A stretch of DNA of 9,908 nucleotides from Spirochaetaceae bacterium (GTDB lineage Bacteria; Spirochaetota; Spirochaetia; SZUA-6; Fen-1364), in assembly GCA_003170115.1 (NCBI GenBank), contig PMZS01000299.1, forward strand, positions 1 to 9,908. Direction: 5' to 3'. How positions within the stretch are numbered: the first letter of the stretch is position 1; each line of letters begins with the position of its first letter. Below, in pieces: positions 1 through 6,054 of this stretch. Position numbers and translations under genes: made by a program. A model generated the notes under the pieces. The model saw nothing but the letters and a program-made list of their open reading frames with translations. It made no database searches and was not told the origin of the DNA.

Positions 1-1
1 G

Positions 2-643
2 GAGCGCTCGTGGCGGGTGGGCCCGGGGAGCATCTTCATGCTCTTTCCCGACGTGTGGCACTGGTACGTGCCGGACCGCGAAACGGGATGGGACGAGTAC
101 TGGGTGGGTTTCAAAGGAGAGTACCCCGCGCGGCTGGTGGAGAACGGGTTCTTTTCACCCGACACCCCGGTAATGGAGATCGGTCTTCACGATTCCATCC
201 TCGAGCTGTACACCGAGATCTGCGACTGCGCCCGCATCGAGGGCCCGGGCTGCCAGCAGGTCCTCGGCTCCCTGATCACCCACATCCTCGCCCATGTCGC
301 CACCCTCACGCAGCAGCACCGCCCTGATTCCGCCAGCGAGCGGCTCGTCCAGCGCGCCAAGTTCCTCCTTGCCGACAACGTGGCAACGCACCTGGATATC
401 GGCTGGCTCTCGCGCAGCCTGGGGCTCGGGTACTCGCGGTTTCGCCAGATTTTCAAGAAATGTACCGGACTCTCCCCCTACCAGTATTTCCTCGACCTGA
501 AAATCAGCCGGGCAAAGGAGCTGCTCCAGCAGAGGCAGTACACCGTGAAGGAAATCGCCTATATGCTCTCTTTCGATGACCCCTATTACTTTTCGCACCT
601 GTTCAAGAAGAAGACCGGCCACTCGCCCTCCGAATGGAATTGA
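2..643 (+). CDS. AraC-family transcriptional regulator, 5' end outside window
   Basis: A DNA-binding regulator of the AraC/XylS type, probably sensing a sugar through its N-terminal cupin-like domain. The frame is open to the left edge: five codons precede the GTG at 17 and fit the family (ERSWRVGPGSIF), so the gene is cut by the window and GTG 17 is not the real start. The visible N-terminal part carries the H-x-Y-x-P and GWDEYWVGFKGE pattern typical of AraC sugar regulators. The last ~100 residues hold two helix-turn-helix units: the first around DIGWLSRSLGLGYSRFRQIF, the second around TVKEIAYMLSFDDPYYFSHL, ending KKKTGHSPSEWN as usual for the family. It lies 100 bp upstream of the rhamnose mutarotase in the same direction, so it may control that operon. 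The family is certain; the ligand is inferred from context only. Confidence 0.93.
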   Translation, partial: ERSWRVGPGSIFMLFPDVWHWYVPDRETGWDEYWVGFKGEYPARLVENGFFSPDTPVMEIGLHDSILELYTEICDCARIEGPGCQQVLGSLITHILAHVATLTQQHRPDSASERLVQRAKFLLADNVATHLDIGWLSRSLGLGYSRFRQIFKKCTGLSPYQYFLDLKISRAKELLQQRQYTVKEIAYMLSFDDPYYFSHLFKKKTGHSPSEWN

Positions 644-667
644 TCATCGGTGATGAAAATGCATATC

Positions 668-679
668 AGTGAAGTCACT
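668..679. promoter_or_regulatory. Operator-like inverted repeat upstream of rhaM
   Basis: In the 100 bp between the AraC-type gene and rhaM lies AGTGA-AG-TCACT, a perfect 5-bp inverted repeat with a 2-bp spacer, next to an AT-richer stretch (ATGCATAT, 659-666). This is the only obvious symmetry in the gap and could be a regulator site. Chance symmetry of this length is common, and AraC proteins usually bind direct repeats, so confidence is low. Confidence 0.2.
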
Positions 680-743
680 TTCTCCATTCGCGGCGCCTCC
701 GGCAAGGTGATAGCATTCGTCTCAAGCAGAAGGGGGGACATGG

Positions 744-1064
744 ATGAAACGGTATTCGTTTCTTATGAGAATCAGGCCGGAGCTCAGGGCGGAATACAAA
801 AAGGCGCATGACGAGATCTGGCCCGACATGGCAAAGGCTCTCCGGGACTGCGGGTTTCACAACTATTCCATCTTTTTCCGGCCCGATGGGACGCTTTTCG
901 CCTACCTGGAGAGCGATGACCCTGACCGTGCATTCGAGAAAATGGGAAAGACCGAGGTGAACGCCCGTTGGCAGAAGGCCATGGACAGGTTCTTCGTCAA
1001 GAAGGACCCGAAAACCGTGGGGCCGGATGTCGAGGTGATCGAGGAAGTGTTCCACATCGATTGA
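744..1064 (+). CDS. rhaM: L-rhamnose mutarotase
   Basis: Interconverts the alpha and beta anomers of L-rhamnose (or a close 6-deoxy sugar) so that the isomerase receives the right form; a cytosolic dimeric ferredoxin-like-fold enzyme in the known family. The 106-residue length matches E. coli RhaM (about 104). Family residues are visible: Tyr18 and His22 in the EYKKAHDEIWP segment, HNYSIF at 39-44, and Trp76 after a TEVNAR stretch, ending in the usual EVFHID. The start is fixed by a strong AGGGGGG Shine-Dalgarno at 731-737, six bases before ATG 744; the nearby ATG at 740 is in another frame. The next gene begins 22 bp after its stop, so the two are probably cotranscribed. A related mutarotase specificity (such as fucose) cannot be excluded, but the fit to RhaM is good. 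Confidence 0.93.
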   Translation: MKRYSFLMRIRPELRAEYKKAHDEIWPDMAKALRDCGFHNYSIFFRPDGTLFAYLESDDPDRAFEKMGKTEVNARWQKAMDRFFVKKDPKTVGPDVEVIEEVFHID

Positions 1065-1075
1065 GCCATTGAATG

Positions 1076-1081
1076 AGGAGG
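1076..1081 (+). promoter_or_regulatory. Ribosome binding site that sets the start of the UroD-corrinoid fusion
   Basis: AGGAGG, five bases before ATG 1087. It rules out the in-frame TTG at 1069, which has no such site and would overlap this one. Confidence 0.85.
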
Positions 1082-1086
1082 ATCTC

Positions 1087-2934
1087 ATGAAACTCGCATC
1101 GTACACGGGACAACCGGATATTCAGCGACTGCTCGCCGCCTTCAAGAGGAAAAGAATCGACCGGGTGCCCAATTTCGAGGTTCTCATCGAAGACCAGCAC
1201 GTGCAGAAGCTGCTGGGCAGGCACGCCGGCAACACCCTCTCCTTTGGCGGGGACCCTGCAAAGGGCGTGTCGGAGGGCGAAGGCGCGCGCCCAATGAAGT
1301 CGGCCGACTACATCGAGGTGTGCAAAATAATCGGGCAGGACGCCATGATCGTGGAGGCCATCTGGACACCGTTCAAGAGGCGGAAGCCTGACGGCAGCAC
1401 AGGCGGGCTGATCGCCGACCGGAGCATCAAGAGCCGGGCGGATTTCGAGAAGCACGTCGTGCTGCCCGACGAGGCGGACATCGAGGCCAAGATGGTCTTC
1501 GTGCGGGAATACCGCCAGGCCCTGGACGCGTCGGGAACGAAGATCGGTATCTGCGTCCTCTTCGGCGCGTTCTTCCAGACCCTGTACGAGTTCGTGATCG
1601 GGCTGGAGGACACGATGAAGCTTGTCTACGAGGACCGGGATTTCATCGATCACGTCCTGGACATCAGCGCAGACTGGTGCGCGAAGTTCTGCGCCGCGGC
1701 GGTGAAGAACGGCGTGGATTTCATCTGGACGGCGGACGACGTGGCGTTCAAAACGGGCATGTTCCTGCCGCCCGCACTCATGCGCGAGTTGTGGCTGCCC
1801 AAGCTCCAGCGAATCCACGCGCCGGCCCTGGCCGCCGGAAAACCGATCATGTTCCATTCCGACGGCAACGTCGACGAGCTGGTTCCCATGCTCCTCGAAG
1901 CGGGGGTGGACTGCCTCAACCCCCTGGACCCCTACGGCGTGGACTACCGGGAAATCAAGAGGAAGTTTGGCGACCGTCTCTGTCTTTCGGGCAACATTGA
2001 CATCGAGTTCCCGCTTGCGCACGGCACGCCCGAGGACGTGGAAAAAGACGTGAAGGCGCACATGGACGCACTGAAGCCGGGCGGCGGCTACGTGTGCGGC
2101 TCCAGTCACAGCATCGTCAACTATGTGCCCTACGAGAACTTCATCGCAATGCTCAACGCCATCCATGCGTACGGCGCCTACGATGAGAAGAGCTGGACGG
2201 GAGCCGCAGTGAAGGCGCCGGCGCCGCAGAAGGCGGAACGGAAGACCATCTCGGCGAAGGAATCGGACCACGTGGCGGCCATCGCCTCCCCGGTTCTGAA
2301 ACAGGTCTTCTCCAGTGTCTACCGGGGGAAGCAGAAGGACATCCGCGCCTCCGTCGAGGCGGCCCTGGCGGCAAAGATCGATCCACTGGCGATCATCGCG
2401 GACGCGTTGACCCCGGCCATCAAGGCGGTGGGGGCGAACTTTTCCTGCGGCGACATGTTTCTTCCCGAGCTCATCATGGCATCCAACGCGATGCAGGAGG
2501 CCATGAAGGTGCTCGCCCCTCTGCTGGCGGGGCGCAGCGACAGGGTCAGGAAAGGCACGGTGCTCCTGGGAACGATCAAGGGCGATCTGCACGACATCGG
2601 CAAGAACATCGTGAAGGCTCTTCTGGAGGGCAACGGCTTCCAGGTGGTGGACATCGGGATCGACAACGCACCGGAGAAGTTCGTCGAAGCCGCCCGAAAG
2701 CACGGGCCCGACGTCATCGGCTACTCGGGCCTCCTGACGACCACCCTTGGAGGCATGCCGGAGCAGATCGAGGCGCTCATCAAGGCGGGGATACGGGACA
2801 AGGTCATCACCATCGTGGGCGGCGCCCCCGTCACGGAAGACTTCGCCCGGCGGAACGGGGTAGATCTGTTCGGCAAGGACGCCAACGAGGGGGTGCTTGC
2901 CATCGAGAAGGCCCTCGCGGCCAGGGTGCATTGA
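1087..2934 (+). CDS. UroD-family methyltransferase fused to a corrinoid (B12-binding) protein
   Basis: A 615-residue two-part protein. Residues 1-367 form a uroporphyrinogen decarboxylase/MtaA-like TIM barrel; families of this kind move methyl groups to or from corrinoids. Signature stretches include KPIMFHSDGNVDEL around His257, GVDCLNPLDP around Cys276, and GYVCGSSHS around Cys337. Residues ~368-395 are a charged, Ala/Pro-rich linker. Residues ~396-485 are the helical cap of methyltransferase corrinoid proteins (CGDMFLPELIMASNAM). Residues ~490-615 are the cobalamin-binding Rossmann domain with D500-L-H502-D503-I-G505, where His502 should be the lower axial cobalt ligand, followed by YSGLLTTT and VGGAPV. 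It is therefore not a haem-synthesis decarboxylase. In known systems these two parts are usually separate proteins. The gene sits 22 bp after rhaM, which suggests a methylated-sugar role by inference; the true methyl donor and acceptor are unknown. No reductive activase for the corrinoid is seen in the window. Confidence 0.93.
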   Translation: MKLASYTGQPDIQRLLAAFKRKRIDRVPNFEVLIEDQHVQKLLGRHAGNTLSFGGDPAKGVSEGEGARPMKSADYIEVCKIIGQDAMIVEAIWTPFKRRKPDGSTGGLIADRSIKSRADFEKHVVLPDEADIEAKMVFVREYRQALDASGTKIGICVLFGAFFQTLYEFVIGLEDTMKLVYEDRDFIDHVLDISADWCAKFCAAAVKNGVDFIWTADDVAFKTGMFLPPALMRELWLPKLQRIHAPALAAGKPIMFHSDGNVDELVPMLLEAGVDCLNPLDPYGVDYREIKRKFGDRLCLSGNIDIEFPLAHGTPEDVEKDVKAHMDALKPGGGYVCGSSHSIVNYVPYENFIAMLNAIHAYGAYDEKSWTGAAVKAPAPQKAERKTISAKESDHVAAIASPVLKQVFSSVYRGKQKDIRASVEAALAAKIDPLAIIADALTPAIKAVGANFSCGDMFLPELIMASNAMQEAMKVLAPLLAGRSDRVRKGTVLLGTIKGDLHDIGKNIVKALLEGNGFQVVDIGIDNAPEKFVEAARKHGPDVIGYSGLLTTTLGGMPEQIEALIKAGIRDKVITIVGGAPVTEDFARRNGVDLFGKDANEGVLAIEKALAARVH

Positions 2935-2948
2935 GCGGAGCTTTTCCC

Positions 2949-2974
2949 GGGGGCGCCGCACCCGCGGCGCCTCT
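2949..2974 (+). terminator. GC-rich hairpin after the UroD-corrinoid gene
   Basis: GGCGCCGC (2952-2959), loop ACCC, then GCGGCGCC (2964-2971): a perfect 8-bp stem that can be lengthened by G-T and G-C pairs to 2949/2974. It starts 14 bases after the stop codon. No T-run follows (CTCTCATG), so it may be a weak or Rho-assisted terminator, or an mRNA 3'-end stabiliser. Confidence 0.45.
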
Positions 2975-2998
2975 CATGCCGCCGGGGGTGGCGGATAA

Positions 2999-3274
2999 TC
3001 GCGCGGGGCAGCAGGCGACTTCAACCTGCGCTACTTCGACGGGAGCGGGAAGGCTATCGCCTCGGACCTGGATGACCGGGTCGTCGGGCTTGGTCTCGAG
3101 GGCTTTCGCGCCATCCCTCGTGTCGTCGGGATCGCCGGGGGCGCCGCGAAGCTTGATGCGATCCGTGGCGCTCTTGCGGGAAAGCTCGTGCACGTTCTGA
3201 TTATAGATCACATCACGGCGCAGCGTCTGCTGGAGGACGAAACGGCAAGGAAGAGACAAGGAGGCAATCGATGA
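2999..3274 (+). pseudogene. C-terminal remnant of a SorC-family sugar-binding regulator
   Basis: Reading in the frame of position 3011 gives about 91 codons with no start and an in-frame TAA at 2996-2998 just upstream. The product matches the end of the SorC/DeoR-type sugar-binding domain: GDFNLRYFDGSGKAI, then RVVGLGLEGFRAIPRVVGIA, GGAAKLDAIRGALAGK, and VHVLIIDHITAQRLL, ending TGA 3272-3274. Full SorC proteins are about 310-320 residues with an N-terminal helix-turn-helix. Here the DNA-binding part and most of the effector domain are gone, so this cannot be a working regulator. The stop overlaps ATG 3271 (ATGA), the layout of a coupled operon with the ORF and aldolase that follow. It probably once controlled that operon. 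The family call rests on recalled motifs, not a search. Confidence 0.72.
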
Positions 3275-3348
3275 GCAGGAAGACCATCGCGCAGGACGCG
3301 CTTCAGGGACTGGGCCTCTCGGAAGGCGCTGCCCTCGGAGGACATTGA
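3271..3348 (+). CDS. 25-codon ORF coupled to both neighbours, function unknown
   Basis: ATG 3271 has an excellent Shine-Dalgarno (AAGGAGG, 3258-3264, six-base spacer) and overlaps the SorC remnant's stop as ATGA. The frame runs MSRKTIAQDALQGLGLSEG then AALGGH and stops at TGA 3346-3348, whose last A is the first base of the aldolase-family start (TGATG). The product is too short for a domain and is not recognised. Two readings fit: a gene whose middle was deleted, leaving both ends and both overlaps, or a short translation-coupling ORF. Decay on both sides favours the first. Confidence 0.4.
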   Translation: MSRKTIAQDALQGLGLSEGAALGGH

Positions 3349-4266
3349 TGCCGAAGGTGACATTCGCACGCCTGATGGAGGACGCGGAGAGGCGCGGCTA
3401 TGCGGTGGGCTACTTCGAGAGCTGGAACATGGAATCCCTTCTGGCAGTGGCGGACGCCGCGGACGCCGCGCGTTCCCCTGTCATTCTCGGTTTCAGCGGG
3501 ATTGCGCTCCCGAGGAAAGACCGGGTCATGCCCTAGTATCTTCCGGACTATGCCGCGCTCGGCTCGGCGGTGTGCGACAGGTTATCGGTCCCGACGTGCC
3601 TGCTTTTCAACGAGTCGCCGAGCTACGAGTGGGTCGTCGAAGCGGTCGAGTGGGGTTTCGGCATGGTGATGTTCGCAGACGAGGAGATGGGGTACGACGG
3701 CCTGGTCGAGAGCACGAGGAAAGTGTGCCGCGTCGCCCATGCGGCGTCGGTGGCCGTGGAGGGAGAGCCGCACTCGCTCCCCGGAGTCGCCGGGGACCTG
3801 CTCTCTGCCCCCGTGGAAAGGCACATGACTGACCCCGGCAGGGCCCGGCGGTTCGTGGAAGAAACCGGAACAGACGCGATTGCGGTCAACGTGGGCCAGG
3901 CGCACCTTCACGGAAGAGGGGAAGTTCGCCTCGACCTTGGCCGTGTGGCAGAGCTGAAGCGGGCGCTGACGGTGCCGCTCGTTCTCCACGGTGCGACCTC
4001 CGTCTCCCGGGACGACCTTGGGGAAGCGATCCGCCGGGGCGTGCGAAAGATCAACGTCGGAAGCGCGTTGAAGCGCGCCTGCATGGAATCCATGCGCGCC
4101 GTACTGGCGGATATCGGGCCGGACTACAATCCGTACGAAGTGGTCGGCTCAGGGCTTCCGAGTGACGTGATGGTCGCGTGCAGGCGGGCGGTGCAGGAAG
4201 TCTCGCGGGGGGTATATGGAGCTGTTCGGCAGCTCGGGCAAAGCAGACGGCTTTCAAAGTCTTTGA
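3348..4266 (+). pseudogene. Class II (fructose-bisphosphate/tagatose type) aldolase-family gene, broken by an amber stop and a frameshift
   Basis: ATG 3348 follows GGAGGA (3337-3342). The frame matches the class II aldolase family: YAVGYFESWNMESLLAVADA, SPVILGFSG, GTDAIAVNVGQAH, PLVLHGATSVSRDDL and VRKINVGSALKRA. Two lesions break it. Codon 63 is TAG (3534-3536), after which the same frame continues with clear family sequence (YLPDYAALG). At the six-G run 4207-4212, removing one G restores the family-like ending YMELFGSSGKA and a stop at TGA 4264-4266; without that correction the frame runs on meaninglessly to 4388. The repaired protein would have 305 residues. Likely metal-ligand histidines remain (His186 or His188, His214), but the usual Asp-His pair of the first metal/catalytic motif reads N88-E89-S90, so this belongs to a divergent subgroup of uncertain substrate. 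Sequencing error could explain one lesion; two beside a truncated regulator favour real decay. Confidence 0.85.
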
Positions 4267-4384
4267 TCGATACAGAGGGGGAGAGGGTATTGTTCACATC
4301 GGGATCAACACGGCCCACTGGCGTCATGAGGACAAGCCGGTGGGAATGCATCGACTTCATCCGGCGGGGCATTATTTTCGCCGG

Positions 4385-4783
4385 CTAGATCGAAGCGAAG
4401 TACTCCTTCATCGGCTTGAAGTAGAAATCGATCCAGCCCTTCCGGTACTCCGCCCCGTGGCCCGCGGGGATATTGGTGTGCACGAGCGTTACCTTCGTGC
4501 CCCCCTTTGCCTTTTCCAGCAGAACCTCGAGGTGTGAGTCCGGATCTTTCTCGCCGAACTCAGTCGTACGCCACGACTGCACGATCCGCGATCCCGGTTC
4601 GAGCTTCAGGGTCTTTCCGGAGATATAGCCCTCCCAGGCGCTGAAGGCACCGCCGACGCGCGCCGTCACTTTGGCGCTGCTGTCGGTCATCGCCCCGTGG
4701 CCCTTGCTGCTCATCCACGCGTCATAGACAGCTTTCGGATCGGCCGCTATCACGGCCGACACCTTGATGGAATCAGTCTTCAT
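4385..4783 (-). CDS. SRPBCC / AHSA1-domain protein
   Basis: A 132-residue cytosolic protein of the START-like SRPBCC superfamily, Aha1 C-terminal-like (AHSA1) group. These proteins form a hydrophobic ligand cavity; few small bacterial members have a known ligand. Visible family marks are the opening beta-strand with ADPKAVYDAWM, the GGAFSAWEGYISGKTLKLEPG hairpin, IVQSWRT, the KVTLVHTNIP strand, and the closing helix GWIDFYFKPMKEYF. ATG at 4783-4781 is chosen because AGGGAG (4796-4791 on the minus strand) lies seven bases upstream; the longer in-frame extension to 4936 is composition noise. The gene ends in TAG and is divergent from ddlA. The 118 bp between the aldolase pseudogene's original stop and this gene's 3' end show no feature. 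Function beyond the fold is not assignable. Confidence 0.85.
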   Translation of the reverse strand: MKTDSIKVSAVIAADPKAVYDAWMSSKGHGAMTDSSAKVTARVGGAFSAWEGYISGKTLKLEPGSRIVQSWRTTEFGEKDPDSHLEVLLEKAKGGTKVTLVHTNIPAGHGAEYRKGWIDFYFKPMKEYFASI

Positions 4784-4947
4784 GCAGATACTCCCTGGCT
4801 CCAAGATAACACCGTTTCGCAGGCAAGTTGCGTTTTTAACGTTTTCCGCAATGTGGCGATGGTCGACGGAATAGTGAGGCCAGGGCATTTTCCCTCTCAC
4901 CTCCAGTTCTGGACATTCAGCGGGGGAGCTGGGCATACTGCCTCACG
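4784..4947. promoter_or_regulatory. Divergent promoter region, SRPBCC gene / ddlA
   Basis: This 164-bp gap must hold promoters for both directions. It includes the most AT-rich stretch nearby (about 4828-4851), flanked by TTGCG and CGCAA arms with a 14-base interior. No convincing -35/-10 pair could be fixed on either strand, and ddlA has only a weak Shine-Dalgarno near its ATG. Confidence 0.4.
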
Positions 4948-6045
4948 ATGAAGAAAATCCGAGTGGGGATCGTGTTCGGCGGCAGGTCCGCTGAACACGA
5001 AGTATCGCTTCAGTCGGCGAAGAATGTCCTGGAGGCCCTGGACCGGCAGAAATACGATCCAGTCCTGATAGGGATAGATCGTGAAGGCCGATGGAGACTG
5101 GATGAGCACACACGAAACCTCTTCGAGTCCGCCCGCCCGCTTCCAAATCTCACGGCCGATTCCCCGCGAGAGGTCGCGTTGGTGGCCCGGGGCGAACAGA
5201 GTCGGCTCCTGGACCTTTCCGGCGATACGGAGCTGGGGAGACTGGACGTGGTGTTTCCGGTCCTTCACGGCCCCTACGGCGAAGACGGTTCCGTTCAGGG
5301 TCTCTGCCGGCTGGCGAACATGCCCTGCGTGGGCGCGGGCATTCTCGGCTCCGCGGTGGGCATGGACAAGGACGTGATGAAGCGTCTCCTGCGGGACGCG
5401 GGAATCCCCATCGCACGGTTCGTGACCATGCTTCGGGGCGGGCCGGCGCCGGACTTTGCCGCGCTGAAGGCGGAGCTGGGAACCCCATTATTCGTGAAAC
5501 CTGCGAACCTCGGGTCATCCGTCGGCATCAGCCGCGTCGAAAGCGAGAAAGAGTATCGTGCGGCGCTGGCGGTCGCGTTCGAATATGACGTCAAGGTTGT
5601 CGTGGAGGAATGCATCGTCGGCCGGGAAATCGAATGCGCGGTTCTTGGGAACGCGGATCCCCAGGCTTCCATCCCCGGGGAGATTCTGACCGGCGGCGGC
5701 CACAGCTTCTACGACTATGAGGCGAAGTACATCGATGAGAAAGGCGCCCAGCTGCGCATTCCCGCGCCGCTGGACGGCCCGAGCACGGAAAAGGTCCGCA
5801 GCCTTGCGCGCCAGGCGTTCACCGTCCTGTGCTGCGAGGGCATGGCGCGCGTGGACATGTTCGTCCGGGACACCGGCGAGGTCCTTGTGAATGAGATCAA
5901 CACGATCCCCGGGTTCACCCGGATCAGCATGTATCCCAAGCTCTGGGAAGCCAGCGGGATCTCCTACTCCCAGCTTGTCGACCGATTGATCACCCTGGCC
6001 ATCGAACGGCACGCTGCCGAGCGGGAGCTGAAGACCACGCCGTAG
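4948..6045 (+). CDS. ddlA: D-alanine--D-alanine ligase
   Basis: Joins two D-alanines with ATP to make the dipeptide that ends the peptidoglycan stem; a cytosolic ATP-grasp enzyme. The 365 residues agree closely in length and sequence with E. coli DdlA. Visible motifs are VGIVFGGRSAEHEVSLQSAK at the N terminus, the HGPYGEDGSVQG segment, MDKDVMKRLLRDAG, the ATP-grasp stretch FVKPANLGSSVGISRV, GREIECAVLGN, and the magnesium/active-site end EINTIPGFTRISMYPKLW. The omega loop holds Lys260-Tyr261 (YDYEAKYIDE), the signature of dipeptide ligases rather than VanA-type D-Ala-D-Lac ligases. The start ATG gives the canonical N terminus although its Shine-Dalgarno is weak. It stands alone, not in a division/cell-wall cluster, and ends in TAG only 9 bp from the opposing aldo/keto reductase stop. 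Confidence 0.97.
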   Translation: MKKIRVGIVFGGRSAEHEVSLQSAKNVLEALDRQKYDPVLIGIDREGRWRLDEHTRNLFESARPLPNLTADSPREVALVARGEQSRLLDLSGDTELGRLDVVFPVLHGPYGEDGSVQGLCRLANMPCVGAGILGSAVGMDKDVMKRLLRDAGIPIARFVTMLRGGPAPDFAALKAELGTPLFVKPANLGSSVGISRVESEKEYRAALAVAFEYDVKVVVEECIVGREIECAVLGNADPQASIPGEILTGGGHSFYDYEAKYIDEKGAQLRIPAPLDGPSTEKVRSLARQAFTVLCCEGMARVDMFVRDTGEVLVNEINTIPGFTRISMYPKLWEASGISYSQLVDRLITLAIERHAAERELKTTP

Positions 6046-6054
6046 GACTCCGCC

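Noticed and set aside
653..811. Short ORF starting at ATG 653 between the AraC-type gene and rhaM (MKMHISEVTFSIRG and onward).
   Set aside because: No Shine-Dalgarno, runs into rhaM in another frame, and no recognisable product.
997..2961. A 654-codon open frame on the minus strand across rhaM and the UroD-corrinoid gene.
   Set aside because: It is antisense to two clearly recognised genes; long antisense frames are usual at this GC content, and its His/Arg/Val-rich product resembles no family.
4178..4537. Plus-strand frame containing GIVHIGINTAHW, briefly suggestive of a PTS IIA-like motif.
   Set aside because: The resemblance is a few residues only; the frame overlaps the aldolase pseudogene's tail and runs antisense through the SRPBCC gene.
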